Shown piece by piece: positions 33,916 to 46,840 of a stretch of 64,000 nt of DNA; positions within the stretch are counted from its first letter, which is position 1; each line of letters opens with the position of its first letter. Source of the DNA: Neurospora tetraspora. Taxonomy: Eukaryota; Ascomycota; Sordariomycetes; Sordariales; Sordariaceae. Below the pieces are notes generated by a model, which made no database searches, was not told the origin of the DNA, and was given only the letters and a program-made list of their open reading frames with translations. The stretch lies in assembly GCF_033439725.1 (NCBI RefSeq), contig NW_026944383.1, forward strand, positions 5,146,001 through 5,210,000, in the 5' to 3' direction. The position numbers and the translations under genes were made by a program.

Positions 33916-34862
33916 ATGCGTCTTCTTGCTCTCGCTGCCCTCGCGGCGCCGCTCGTCTCGGCCCTCCAGTTCACTGACCCCGCCGCTAATGCCACCCTTC
34001 ACAAGGGTGAGACCTATGACCTGAAGTGGTCCACCGTCGATACCGACCCCAACGACTTCAGCGTCTACCTGGTCAACTTTGTCAACTGGCCTCCTTACTA
34101 TGCGCCTCTGGCCTATAACGTTGAGCCTTCCTCCGGCGAGCTCAGCGTGACCATCCCTTGCGACATTGATAGCTCCTATGGCTGGCAATTGTATGTTCAT
34201 CCTTTACATGTTCATGTCAGAACATGATAATGCCCCCCCATCATACCCAAACAAACCCCTGGGTCTCTTTCCCCCTCCTCCTCTCGGGAAGTGGGACCCG
34301 TTTCAGGAACCAAAACAACCAAGAAAGTATAGGCTGACTCGTTGCCCCCTTTCTTCTCTTGGCGCTTCTCGTCCACAGCAACGCTATCAACGGGACCAAC
34401 GTCTACGTTATCTATGCCCAGACGCCCAAGTTCTTCATCAGCGGTGGTCCCTGCTCAAACTCGCCCTTCCCGACCGGGGCGCCCTCGAGCTGCGCGCCAG
34501 AGGCCACCGTCACCGTCACGGTGAGCACAACCCTTTCGCAGTCCTCCTTCTCCACTCTTCTCTACGCCAACTCTACCGGAACCGCCAGCCCTACTACTCT
34601 TATGAAGCCCGCCACCATTACCAAGTCCCCCCTCCCTGGAAAGGTTCCTGACACCATTGGCTGGGGCCCCTCAGGCTACAATCATCCCGTAAAATTGACC
34701 GCTATCCCTACCGGTCCCGGTGACGTCCCCGTGCCGGCCACCACCGCTCCTCCCGTCGCCAACGGTGCTGTGTTCCTGGCCAAGACTGGCAGCACGAGCA
34801 CCATCTACCACACCGTCTACAGGGATCTCTCTGAGGTCCTGGACCAGGGTTGCATGTGCTAA
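33916..34862 (+). CDS. secreted Kre9/Knh1-like cell-wall protein
   Basis: Two exons, 33916-34190 and 34379-34862, with a 188-nt intron; 252 aa. A signal peptide (MRLLALAALAAPLVSA) is followed by a Kre9/Knh1 N-terminal domain: LQFTDPAANATLHKGETYDL, then the YDLKWST and NGTNVYVIYAQTPKFFISG ends, which meet only after splicing. This domain is found in fungal Ser/Thr-rich wall and GPI proteins, with roles in beta-glucan assembly in yeast. The rest is Ser/Thr/Pro-rich, fit for O-glycosylation, with N-glycosylation sites. The C-terminus (DQGCMC) lacks the hydrophobic tail of a GPI protein, so it is probably soluble or wall-bound. ATG 33916 is chosen over 33868 because the intervening codons translate a poly-T leader. 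Confidence 0.85.
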
Positions 34863-35908
34863 AGCAACATGGCTCATGCTATCATGCAAGAAACAAGGAA
34901 GAAGGAAATTCGATTGTTGAAGGAGGGAAGGAAGGATGATGGAGGAAGTTCTGTTGGGCTGAGTGTTGGTGGTTTGTTGACTTGGAAACCGAAATGCGAG
35001 CAAGCGATATCTTCAATCGATGAAGGGGCCCAACAGTGGTCACCCGAAGCGAGAAAGGATATTTATCATTTTTTTTTTCGAGAGCACTAGCGTTTGAATG
35101 AAAACCGTCGCTGAAAAATCCATCAACTGAGTTCGAGTTTGGAGTGTGAGTGTGTTTGCAATTTGAGTGCGATATGAAGAGCCAGATTCATGGGACTCGC
35201 GGTATAAAGAAGGTTATATAGGGGAGCTTTGCGTCGGGAGTCCGGCATGGCTTGGACTTTTCGAAAGGAAAGACACAAAATCTGGACTGGACGTAGGCCG
35301 AGGACATGAAGATGCCGAGGCTTGCGGAAGCTGGGCAACGAGATAAGGCCTGGGCACATCTGCAGGGTCAGCAATCAGCATGGTCTTGGCCTGACAGCAA
35401 TCTCATCCCTACAACCTCTGGAATCAGTGGCATTCACATGCTGAACTTTTGCAACATTATGACTCTGATCCCCACGACAAAATTCGATGAACGGAGCGGC
35501 TGACTGAATCGCTAAAAGACTCAGCCATGAACTCATTCACAGACCGCCAAATATCACGAATCACCTTTAAAGAATCATAGGCGTCACCAGTCGGTGCGAG
35601 TTGTTTGCATTGGAAAGTCGCTGTTAGTGGTAGGGAATCGGACATTCAGTATTGCACCGTAAACTCCGGTCATACTTTCATGGACCAATGATATCAGTCG
35701 TTGTCTCCGAAAAAGGAAAAGCGGGTGGGTCCTGACACGGAGAAAGGGCGTTGTTAAAATCTCCGGTCATCGTCCACTGTGACCCTCACTCGCTCTTCCA
35801 TGTTTCTGATTGACATTCCAGTCTGTCATCATTTTTTTCAATCGATTATCCCCTATCTGAAAGCCATGTAACACATCTTTTGAGTCTCTTACTCACAAAT
35901 TTACGACA
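34863..35908. other. intergenic stretch
   Basis: Three-prime region of the Kre9-like gene and upstream region of the regulator gene. No other feature is supported. Confidence 0.4.
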
Positions 35909-38900
35909 ATGGAGCAAGTTGGGCGAGAAACAACTCCAACGGCAACGACGCACGGAGTTGGCGGTGGAGGAGGACGGAGTGGTTCATTAGCATCGGAGAG
36001 CGCGCCGTCCAACACGAATGCGAACTCGCATCCGACAAACGCCAAATGGGGAAATGCCTGTGCCCAGTGTGCGGCCGCGAAAGCAAAGTGTTCACGACAA
36101 TCTGATGCTCCTGGGACAAAGTGCGGTAGGTGTGAACGTTTGGGTAAAGATTGCACAAACCAGGTGCACCGCCCGAGGAAGAAGAGAGCTGTTCGACCAT
36201 CGTTAGTGACACCATCACTCATTCTCATTGTCTTCTTACACTAACACATATCCCGCTCATAGAAAGACTGCTCAGCTGGAACAACGGCTCAATGGACTTG
36301 TCGACCTCCTCAAGGCATCTGGGGATTTGCGAGGCATCCCCATCGCAGATAGTGTGGCCTCTCAAGAGGTCATGTCCGCCTATGATAGTGTCTCATGCAT
36401 AGCCCGAGATCGTAAGCGACGTCTTCACCATCGTCATCATCAACCTTCAGAGTCATGCTGACCCAACCTCGTTCATACACCTAGACGACCTGCAGATTGC
36501 CGTTGGTGCTCCTCAAGCATCCGGCTCCGGGAAGAGGCGAGCAAGTCTCACTCCCTTGGAAGATGATCGTCATGGCACCAGCGAGGGTGGCTATTCCGAC
36601 GATGAAAGTCATAGTGACAGCTCAGAACTTCTGGGTGACGGGCCCATCCATGTGCCAAAACACTACAACTCTTACGCACCATCCGGGTGTATGTGCAGAG
36701 CACGCGGCGAGATTCGAGGTCCGTCAGAGTCAGATGAGACCATCCTCACCATCTACCAGACTCATCTCAGCCCGCTCTTTCCATTCGTCATCATCCCTGT
36801 TGGTACAACCGTCCAAGAGCTTGAGCAGTCTCGTCCATTTCTCTTCTCGGCCATTCGGATGGTGACCACGCTTACGAGCATGCGGTCGATGAGAGCTCAG
36901 ATGTATCGGCTAGTCCGACATGTCTCAGAACGCATGCTCTTGCGGTCAGAGAGGTCACTGGATCTGCTACAAGGCATTCTCGTCATGATCGGCTGGTATC
37001 AGTACCATTGTCTGATGCATGCCCAGTTGAACAACCTCATACACCTGGCCGCAAGTCTTGTTTCCGACCTGGGGCTGAACCGGGATCCGAAGGTGCAAGA
37101 GAGGATAAGCGTCATGGTACTGTACCCCGACGATCCCAAGCCACGGACAAATGAGGAACGAAGAGCTCTTTTGGGCTTGTGGTATATGGCTTCAACGTGA
37201 GTATTCAGCTTACTTATTATACCTATGGCCTCTATGCTGACATGTAACACCACAGTATATCCGTTGCGTTCGGAAAACTCGAGTCCATTAGATACTCGCC
37301 ATACATCCAGCAGTGTCTGAATGAGCTGCAAGAGTCAAAGGAGTACGAAACAGATGGGATACTGGTCCACATGGTCCAGTTACAGCATCTGATGGAGAAG
37401 ATCGCCCAAGTCAACTCCAAAACAGAATCCCCGGAATCCGTTGGAGGGATTGCTAGGGCTCCAGTTGCGGCTTACATGTCGACGTTCCAGAGTGAGCTTG
37501 ACAAGATATGTGGTTCGCTCAATAAGAGTCAAAAGAACAATAGTATGATTGCACTAAAGCCTCCATATACCGCCAAACTATGCTAACATACACACTAGAA
37601 TATCTCATGGTGTATGTACATTCGGCCAAGATGCGTCTCTGCGAGCCTCCAGTCATCGATGCATCCTTACTGGCCAGGTTCTACAAAGACCTCACTGCGC
37701 TTGACGACAACACTCCGTCGGCTCTTGATCTCTTTTACCGGGTAAGCAGTGGGGTACGAGAGTGGTTCGACCATTGGTTTGCTGTACCCGTATCAACATA
37801 CTTTTACCTACCGGTCTCCATCACTTGTCAGATCGTTTACGCCGTATCGATGCTTGCTCGCTGGTCCAAGATCGTCTCCCCCATCAAGCCATTACCTTCA
37901 TCACAAAACAAGAACACCATATCCACGACGTCCCAGCCCCAGCAACCCATCACCACCGCAGCATCTTACTGTTCGACACCTACCTCAACACCTGCCTTCG
38001 TACCTACGCCCTCCCCTCACCACAGCCGATCATGCGTGTGCAACTACGGCGCCGGCCCACCGCCGGACTTCTCACAACGACCACCCGCCACATCCTCAAC
38101 CATCAGCACCCCCGCCCCTGCCACTCCCTGTCCCGGCCCCGTCTGCTCCCGCGCCACCTCCACCGAGCCCACGTCCACAACCACCCCTAACACCACCATC
38201 ACCACCACCGATCAACAAACAGCCTCTAATCTTCCCTCAAAAAACAACAAAAACAACCCCCTCTCCTCCGTCCGCTGGCGCGAAACCACCGACCCCCAAC
38301 TTCCCCACATCGTCGCCATGCTCCAAGAACAGCTCAACTCCCAGCCCGGTCTGAGGATTGACATCACCGAGACCATGGCCCAGCTCGGCGCCCGCTTCCA
38401 GCAGGCCGGCGACGACATGAAGGAGGCGAGCGGCGGCGAGCCGGATAGCAACATGTGGGAGGTCAGTGCGAAGGGGTTGGTCATGACCAAGGCTAAGTTG
38501 GAGAGGTTTGCGGAGTTTGTCGCTCAGGGGGGAAAGCTTCTTGATGATCAGGGGAAGGAAGAGGGGGAGGGAGTTGGAGTTGGAGGGGGAGGAGGGGGGG
38601 ATGATGTTGCTTGTTTGCCACCGGGGACGCGGACGGGGACGGGGGCTGGGATGGGAGGTGGTGGAGATGGGGGGAGCAGGAGGGCAGCGAGCAGTTTTCC
38701 TTATCAAGAAGGAGGAGGAGGAGCAGCGGGAGGTGGTGGAGTAGGAAGTGCAGGTGCAGGAGGAGGGGTTGAAGCTGGGCGTACCTCGGCGTCTTCTGGC
38801 TCTGGATCTGGAGAGAGATATGCCCAGCAGTCCGCTTTAACGAGAAGAGGAGGAGGAAGAGGAACAGGAGATATTGTAACAAGCAGCCGCGGCCGCGGCA

Positions 38901-39307
38901 ATACTACTGCTACACAGTCACAGTCACAGTCACAACCGTGGCTGGCCGGTCTAAGCCAAGTACAAGCACAAGGACAAGGACAAAGCATGGGGGCACCACC
39001 AATACCGCAGCAACATCAACAACCTTCTTTCCAAGGGTCCTCCTATGCAGGAGCAACATCAGGGCACAATATGAATGGTGCGAGTATCCATCATAGCCTG
39101 GGCGCTGCTACGGCCGCGGGGGTCCATGGCGGGGATGCCGGATATCCCTCCGCTATGGTAGGGGCGACAGGAGGGGGGGTAGGAGGGGCAGGAGGAGGAT
39201 GGCAATGCAACAATCTACTTGCCACGGAGTTCATGGATCAACTGGCTCCTTGGCTTTGGTACTACGGCGTTGGAGACTGGCCGGGGGCAGGACCGGGTGG
39301 GGTATAA
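35909..39307 (+). CDS. Zn2Cys6 transcription factor
   Basis: Fungal binuclear zinc-cluster regulator, nuclear. Five exons: 35909-36201, 36263-36411, 36485-37196, 37256-37542 and 37599-39307; 1049 aa. The zinc cluster is C51-x2-C54-x6-C61-x10-C72-x2-C75-x6-C82 followed by basic RPRKKR. A coiled-coil-like KTAQLEQRLNGLVDLL follows in exon 2. The middle-homology (Fungal_trans) region lies at about 230-560, with LLQGILVMIGWYQYHC and AALVSDLGLNRDP-type sequence. The C-terminal 400 residues are low complexity: Ser/Thr/Pro/Asn, then very Gly-rich. All exon joins keep frame. An extra intron inside the last exon cannot be excluded. It lies 2 kb upstream of a P450 on the same strand; regulation of that gene is possible but unproven. 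Confidence 0.87.
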
Positions 39308-41309
39308 GCCGTGTATTGTAGGTATGGGTATGGGTATAGGTAATGAATAGTATGGGGGTATGGTTCAAGGGCAGGTATGTATAGGAGAAAGAACAACATC
39401 CAGCCTCCCCATTCCGGAAGGACTTGCGCGGGTAGCATACACATACACATATACATACAGCCCAGGGCTTATTGTGTTTACTGCATAGTAAGGGTATCAC
39501 GGGCGGTACGGGCGTGGCGTGATCTCTAACCTGAACTTGGTTGTTGAACGACGGAAACACAAGATTCTACCGACTACGACTATGGCATACGACCCTGACA
39601 TGGAAGCAACGGTAGATAGGTACGGTGGGAGTGGAAGTGACATGACATGGAGTCTGGTTTCAGCGAAAGGGAAAGTTCTACATCTGGATACTACATGGAA
39701 CGGGCTCGGCAACGCTAGAAGCACTCGACTGCAACGCAGGATACACTATCAGTCAGGCGGTTGCAAAGTTGCAACAGGCCGGCAGAAAAAAAGGAGTATG
39801 CTTACGCCGAAGTCCGGACGGTGGCTCAGATAAAACTCGGAAGAGGCCCTAAGATTTCTTGAGACCGGTTAAGGTAGCCCGATGACAGAAAAACCCCGAC
39901 GGCATGTTTTTTCCATGACTCTTGTCTGTATACTGTGCAAGGGCAAGAGATCTCTTGGGATATGACCGGCCAAGCGAATCCTAAGACAATTCCCGAAGCA
40001 AGAGATCACTAAAAGTGATGCTCCTGCATCCACCCATCAGTCACAGAGTACCGTATCTCTCCTAGCAAAATGTGACGGAATCTTCAGCGAAAGGGCAACG
40101 CGCATGAACGACTCGATATCTCTCTTCAACTCGAAGGATTCTTGAGCAAAAAGAAGGCAATACGCATGAACTCCTCACAAATATTCTCCCCAATATCCAA
40201 CCGATATCCCATATATGTTGTCTTCTTGGTAAACCGTGCGGGCTGGAGCCAGACTGGTCTGCATTGGCAAAACGCATTGGCAAGCCATCGATGCCACCAA
40301 ATACGGAGGCTACCAAACAGGTAACTGTATGTAGTAGTGAATGAAACCGGTTTATCTTCACATGTGCAAGTTTTTACGTAAGGACATTGGTAGGCTGGCA
40401 GGGTAGCCGGTCGTGCCCCGGTGTAGTAGGGTGACTGGGTAGGTAGGTAGTTCGCCTTCAATAATCTGTACCTACCTACCTACCTAGGTATCCATCAAGA
40501 TGCCAGACCGGCGTGGAACACAGTCTCGAGACAGTTTAACAGTAAAAAAACGACATTCCCCTTGATCTTTCAAGCATGACCTTCTCAGAAGACAAGGAAA
40601 AGGAAAATCATTTGCCGCTTCGAAGTAGCACTCCCGCATCTTTACTCCTCCCACTCCACCTAGGGTCGTCTTCCGTGGTCTTCTCCTCTGCCGAGACATA
40701 CATACACAGTATATACCACGCTAGGGACGCTCCGCGTGGAGTAGGATCAGCTGTGAATGCCCACGGGGATATGCAGGACATTCTACCGGTCGGTCGCCAA
40801 GATAGGCCAGAAAGAAAAAAAAAAGTCGTTGACAATACGACGATCATGAAGCCTGGAAGCTCGTGGTGATTGTGTGGGGTATAGTGGATAGCGGTGGTGG
40901 ATAATGAACTTGAAGATGGTTACTGGAAGGGGTATCAAGGGGAACATTGATGGATGGACGTAGGGAGGACTACTACTACATGGAGTATCAATTGCATGCT
41001 GATGGGTAGGGATGACTACTACATGGAGTATCATGTTTGGGATGAATACCACAGACAGTACCTAGGATGGGAGGCAAAAGACAGACAAGGCAGGGACGTA
41101 GGAGTCGTTGTGTATAAAGACGGGAGAGGTTTGCTCACCATCTTCGAGGGTTCTGGTCGATGTCAGGCATCCAAGTGGCTTTAAGTGTTGAGTGAAGACT
41201 CAACAGGCAAAGTTGCACTTACTAAGGTACTTTCTTCTTTACCCTCTGAAAGGGCTTCAGAATCTTTGGTCAAGCCCTGAATCAAGCCCAAGGGCAACGA
41301 TCACACACA
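39308..41309. other. intergenic stretch with small repeats
   Basis: No supported gene. A CTAC tetranucleotide run lies at 40468-40486. A short direct duplication built on GACTACTACATGGAGTATCA occurs at about 40968-40990 and 41014-41033. The end is probably the P450 promoter. Confidence 0.45.
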
Positions 41310-43433
41310 ATGCCCGTCATTGACAAGCTCACCGGTGCCACCGGGTTGTCAGGACTACACCTGCTTCTCGGTGCCGTTGGAGTCTCTGTAAGACTATCCC
41401 AATATCATCTCATCAGTTAGCCCATTGAGTCGACATGAACCTTCCACCGTCTATCAACCCTCACTACCGATGAGAAAGAACCTCCACTAACCGTTCCCTT
41501 CCCACCCAGCTCATCCTGTACATCACTGCCACCACAATCTACAACATCTTCTTCCACCCTCTCGCCTCCTACCCCGGTCCCCTCCTACACCGCGCCTCCC
41601 CCATCCCCTTCGGCATCCGCCACACCCTCGGCCTACAAGCCTTCCACACGCAGACCCTTCACGACAAGTACGGTCCCGTCGTGCGCATCTCGCCCAACCA
41701 CCTCTCCTTCACCGACGTGCGCGCCTGGCGCGACATCTACGGCCACATCGCCGGCAGCCGTCAGGGCCAGGAGGAGATGTCCAAGTGCAAGTCCTTCGTC
41801 CGCCCCGTCGACGACCAAGCCACGCACATCATCAGCGCCGGGCGCGAGGAACACACGCAGCTGCGCCGGGCTTTGTCCAACAGCTTTTCGGACGCTTCGA
41901 TGCGCGGGCAAGGGCCGCTGATCGGGAAGTACATCGACTTGCTGATCCACAAGCTTCATGAGCAAGGGGAGGAGGGGAGGGTGCCCCTGAATGCGACATC
42001 GTGGTATAATTGCGTGACGTTTGATATTACCGGTGACTTGATCTTTGGCATGCCGTTCGGCGCGCTGGCGGGGAATGCAAACCATCCGTGGTTGCAGTTC
42101 ATCCTGGGCAGCTTGAAGAGCATGTCGCCGTTGGGGGCGCTGAGCTATGTGGGACTACACTGGGTTGCTCAGGTCCTCTGGAAGATGTTGGGCGCGGAGG
42201 TGTTTAGGAAGAGTATGGAGAGCGTTGATCTGATGTTGAAGGAGAGGTTGAAGATGCCGGTGGATAGGAATGATTTGTTCGTGGGTTTGGTTCAACGGCA
42301 GGAGAAGCTGGTAAGTGCTCTTGTTTTTTTGCCCTTTCGTTTGTCCTTTGTCGTTTTTCCTGTTGCGTTTCGACCACACGGAATTCGGCAAGGCCACCAG
42401 CCCTACCCGTCGGAAGATTTCCCTTTCCGCGTTGATGACGTGCATCGTGGTGGTGCCAAGGTGGCACAACCGACAGCCACCCGTCAGCATAACGTTCCTC
42501 CCGCCCCCTTCCCCCCTTTTGCGAACCAACAGCATAAAGCTAATCATGAGTTGCCAATTAGGGTCTCAGCTTTGAGAAACTTTCCGCAAATGCCTGGTTT
42601 CTTGTGCTGTGAGTCTTCCCGAACTCTGGCATTGTCTGACATAACCTACCTGATTCTAACATATGTCAAAACAGTGCCGGATCGGAAACAACAGCAACTA
42701 CCCTCTCGGGCGTAACTTACTTCCTCACGCAGAACCCCGAAGTCCTCAAGAGAGTGACCCAGGAAGTCCGCACTGCGTTCAAGTCCGTCGAAGAAATCGA
42801 CATCAACTCCGTTAACAAGCTCACCTACATGCTTGCCGTGCTAAACGAGACCCTGCGTTTGTATCCCCCCGTGACATCGAACTTGCCTAGGATTGTGCCC
42901 CGTGGAGGAGCCAAGGTTTTGGGAGAGTATATCCCTGAAGGGGTGAGTAATGCCGTTTAACCCCGACACATGTGATTGAGCAGGGAACACTGACTTGGTG
43001 ATTGTTCAACACGCAGACACTCGTCGAAGTCCAACAATGGTCCATGAACCACAGTCAAGAGAACTGGGCCGACCCCTGGACTTTTAATCCCGCTCGCTTC
43101 CTCGACGACAAGGAGACGGCTATGGCGAAGGGCAACATGCTCGACGCTTTACAGGCATTCGGTGTCGGTCCTAGGAACTGTCTAGGAAGAAAGTAAGCAT
43201 ATCTCGTCGTTCCTGTCATCTCGGATGACAATGGTCCTGTACTAACCGCAGCTCACACTCCGAATAGCCTCGCGTATGCTGAAATGAGATGGATTCTTGC
43301 CCGTATACTTTTCGATTTCGATCTGCGGGGGGCACCGACCAACCAGAAATGGATCGAACGGCAAAGGTCGTACGGTCTCTGGATGAGGGTACCTCTTGAT
43401 GTGTACTTTGAGCCTGCGAGAGAGAAGAAGTAA
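41310..43433 (+). CDS. cytochrome P450 monooxygenase
   Basis: Six exons: 41310-41387, 41510-42310, 42562-42608, 42675-42942, 43017-43192 and 43268-43433; 511 aa. An N-terminal hydrophobic anchor (LHLLLGAVGVSLILYITATT) spans the first exon junction and is followed by the FFHPLASYPGP hinge. The I-helix AGSETT is at about 310-315, formed by exons 3 and 4. The K-helix ExxR is in NETLRLYPP, the PERF region is NPARFLD, and the heme loop FGVGPRNCLGRN places the heme thiolate at C453. Everything needed for catalysis is present. It resembles fungal ER P450s of the isotrichodermin-hydroxylase type; substrate unknown. Intron 2 is long (251 nt) and keeps the frame open. No polyketide, peptide or terpene synthase lies nearby. 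Confidence 0.9.
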
Positions 43434-43804
43434 GGGAGATACTTGGGTACAGCAGTGTCGGTAAAGTACGATCCATGGGGTTTGGTAGAGGCTTCACTTT
43501 CCTGTCACTTGGTGGAATGTAGTAGAAATAAGAAATGAGTTCAATGGGATTAGTTGTGACTGACTGGCTTCATGAGCCGTTGCCTCCACCTCATGCATAA
43601 CATCGTGACTTCTCCGGCTCCCATATCTCCCTTGCACTGCTACCCTGTTCTTGCCCCCATCACGACTCTTGTAGATCAGTTCTCCCTCCGACTACCCGTT
43701 GCTATGGGAGCTTTTTCACAACAACATCCGGATTTCGGCGCGGGGTATCAACAGAAGCTCTTCATAAAACGGCGGGATGGCTGAGCAGAGACGATTGGTA
43801 GGCC
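43434..43804. other. P450 3' region
   Basis: Three-prime sequence of the P450 gene leading into the gene-poor block; no other feature. Confidence 0.4.
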
Positions 43805-44203
43805 TTAGGCAGGAATGAGATGTCCCCAGAGTGACCAGACGAGGTCGTAATGGTACTTTGGGTTCTTATTCTCCGAGTCCCAACCGTGCCTACGAAGTCT
43901 TTCACGAATATGGGGTTTCGAGAGAGTCTCGCAAAGAGCGTACTTGGCCACAGCTCGGCCGGTGCTCCAGGTCTCCCAAAGTCGCCGGTTGTTCCTGTCC
44001 GGCTCGGGGATGTCGGTATCGAGGAACACATGAAGATTCTCCATCCTTAGAAAGTGTCGGATCGTGGTGTCCCAACTCTCGAGGTTGTGGTGCCCGTCCC
44101 CATCCAGTGGCACCAGAGTATGCGGATACGATGCCAGCAATGCCAACCGTATCATCGATGTAAGCACATCCCTGGGGGGCCTGCCACAGTACCTGCTGCT
44201 CAT
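43805..44203 (-). CDS. orphan protein with a degenerate paralogue nearby
   Basis: Frame for 132 aa from the first true ATG (44203); it stays open slightly upstream. I do not recognise a named family. The core reads WDTTIRHFLRMENLHVFL, then LCETLSKPHIRERLRRHGW, NPKYHYDLVWSLWGHL. The sequence at 46498-46840 on the same strand carries the same pattern in broken form, which shows that this is a conserved sequence and not a random frame. The arrangement (W..t.i..yL..nL, then a helical block) recalls the Gag-like segment of Copia-type retroelements, but that is inference. An upstream exon may exist: a GTAAGT donor lies at about 44421 on this strand. Confidence 0.5.
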   Translation of the reverse strand: MSSRYCGRPPRDVLTSMIRLALLASYPHTLVPLDGDGHHNLESWDTTIRHFLRMENLHVFLDTDIPEPDRNNRRLWETWSTGRAVAKYALCETLSKPHIRERLRRHGWDSENKNPKYHYDLVWSLWGHLIPA

Positions 44204-46497
44204 CGCTGAAAGGCTGTTTGCCACTTGGCAAGCGGTTGTGTTTGGGAATTCTAGTTGAACTAGAAGAATGGAAAGAAAGGAAAGGAGGCAAAAACGCTTG
44301 TTTTCGGGTGCTCAACTCGAATGAGGAGATGTTGCTTGAGAGAGGCCACTGAGCTTTACACCAGTCAGTTGAGGCATCTACGGAAGTGTGCGATGAGGGA
44401 GACACCTCATATTGGACTTACCAGCGCGATCAAAGGTTGCGGCTCGATCAGACGCCGAAAGCGACAGATCAGTGCGGGTGCTTCAAGCTGGTTATGCTCG
44501 CGATGAGAGCGACGGCGGGTAATGCCTCGCTTTTTCCCCAAGGTAAGTTGGAATCTCGGACGCGGCGACGGTGAGTGCAATCCTGTCTTTTGTGTGTGAA
44601 GGAGGAAGAGTGTGAAAGGTGGGGTGGTGAATTGACAAACAAGGAGGAGGGGGAACGCAGCTTGGGTGGATCGTGCCCGCCGTACTGAGAGGAGAGGGGT
44701 CTTACGATCTGTACTTAGACACCTCGAGAACCCCCGATGTTAAACTGGTTACGACTGCCAATTTACCATCAAGTAACTATCCCGCCCGACGAAACGTCCA
44801 AATTCCCAGACGTTTGAAATATTCGGATTGTCAAAAGACTGTGAATTAATGGTCAATCAGGTACAAAATCTCTCAAAGGTAAAACGTTAGTAAATTTAAA
44901 CATCAGAAAAAGTCGAGGGTGCCCTTCTAAATACAAGTTACTAAATTCCGAATTGTCATAGAACCGTTGGCGGACAGATCGAAAGACCCCCCCCTCCCAG
45001 TACGGGCTCATCAGCGAGTTCTCGAACGCCTTTACTGGCCGTCCAATCTATACGGGCGTCAAACTAGGCACCCGTTTGAAACAAGAAAATGCCCAAATTC
45101 CACTCGACAGACGACAGTGAGCTTTCGGCTTAGTCCTCCTATGCGACGGACATAATTCAGCAGAGAAGCTGCCTTTGAAACACCAAATGAATGGGCATGC
45201 CTTGAACATGCACTGCGTCGTTGAACGTTGGGAGCAGTTTCTTGAACCATGATCAGGTATTGTGCTGGCAGTTACTATGCTATCTCCCGGCAGGCTAATT
45301 TGGTCGGCACCGAGATGGCCAGGCACTGTATCTCATTAATTCGTACACGGCGCCTGTGCTACAATTGGGTGCCAGATAGCATTGCGGCAGATCTCAGCGC
45401 AAAAAAGGTGGTACGACCATGTTTGAATGATCCTGTTTGAAGCATTTTCGACTGTTGGCTCAAAAGACCTTGTTTTGACCCTGTTCACAGACCCGGCGTT
45501 CTCTCTATGGTACGTTTTGCTTTGTACACGTCAGCTCTTCCAAGATGCCCGGGAATAGCAAGAGAATTACGTTTCTGCTCTTTTTTTTTTTTTTTTTACA
45601 TTCCTGACGCTTTTAAAACCAAACTCGCGCGTGTTATCCTACAGCAGACGCCCACCTCCACTGTGAGTTTCCGAAAACCGACATTTATATCCTCACCCGG
45701 GTTCAACTTGAGCATCTTACCGTGTCCCTACTGCCTTTGGGGTTGCCCGAGAGCGCCTTGCTCGATGTACTCACCTGCATCTGTTGGATTGCACACAGAA
45801 GGGCTAAAGTAGGGTCAGGTAACCTTCCGACCTCCAGCGGACACTCGAGCTTTTTTGTAGGTTCTGACCGTATTTCATGCAAGGTGAGACCTTCTTAAGA
45901 GTCAGAGAATAATAAGAAAGCCTGTCCACTCGTTCACATCTTTTCGTACTTTGTTGTGTGATCTCGTGGCTCAAGGGGTGCCTGTGGACTGACTGTTTTT
46001 GGGGCGCGCCAAGGATTGTATTTGATCCACAGTTTTGGCCAAGACTCTTGTTACTTCACTAACAACAACAAAGCCAAAATATAGAGCCTTCAGTTAAGTC
46101 TGCATCTAATCCCCAAAATCTGTCCCGATATCTCTTCCATGTCTACTGAGTATGGGCTTTTGCATCTAACCCAAATTGGCCACACAAAGAAGTCACAAAT
46201 GTCGGCAGACTGGCTCAAACGCTAATAAGGCCTTTGTTGACAGGTAAAAACGTCACGCTTTGCGTTCTTCTTGAAATTCCCAAAAACCAGAATTCCGTTC
46301 AAGCTTGTTTGAGATGTTGGTCATTTGAGCTAAGTGAGTGACTGCCCGAAAAGACTATAGCTAGAGGCATCTAGCTGTGCTTCCCTTGCAGTTGGAGGTA
46401 TCAAGTGGAAGTCAACAAACTTGTTCGACTGCGTGTCCTGGAGACACTCCTCGCATGCCTTACCGGCGTCGAGGGGTCTTAGAGTCCAGTGGCTTGC
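44204..46497. other. gene-poor stretch
   Basis: About 2.3 kb with no supportable gene. A moderately AT-rich part lies at 44750-44960 and an 18-nt T run at about 45581-45598. Reading frames are short and look random. Confidence 0.45.
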
Positions 46498-46840
46498 TGC
46501 TCCGTAGCCCAAAAAATGATGATTTCATACAACTCATTTGGGTTCTGGTTATCAATGAAGAGCCAATGCTCTTTTTCTCTGAGCCGCTTCCGTACGTCGG
46601 GGTGCTTAAGGGTACTACACAGAATGAACATCACCAGTGCCCGCTCCCGGCGCCAAGTCTCGTATTTCCAGGATTCTGTCTAAACGTTCGGCGGGGAACT
46701 TCCTCGTAGATGTAGTCCAAGAGATTATCAATTTAAAGGTAGTGTCGCAACATCGTGTCCCACTGGTCAAAGTTCTTCAGGTCGGGCTGGAGTTGCTCCA
46801 GGAGCGATGCGAGGCCGAAGTTGAACGCCTCCATGATTTG
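46498..46840 (-). pseudogene. broken paralogue of the 43805-44203 protein
   Basis: Fragments in different frames on the minus strand align in order with the orphan protein: FDQWDTMLRHYL then a stop then IDNLLDYIYEEVP (about 46685-46790), and LCSTLKHPDVRKRLREKEHW with NQNPNELYEI (about 46510-46605). The counterparts are WDTTIRHFLRMENLHVF and LCETLSKPHIRERLRR with NPKYHYD. At least one frameshift and one stop separate the pieces, so this copy is not functional. Divergence is high, so the duplication is old or the copies came independently from a repeated family. Confidence 0.65.

Noticed and set aside
40968-41033. Short direct duplication ACTACATGGAGTATCA
   Set aside because: A single local duplication of about 20 bp in intergenic DNA, without features of an element.
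35909-43433. Regulator plus P450 as a secondary-metabolite cluster
   Set aside because: No polyketide, peptide or terpene synthase or other tailoring genes nearby; two genes 2 kb apart are not a cluster.
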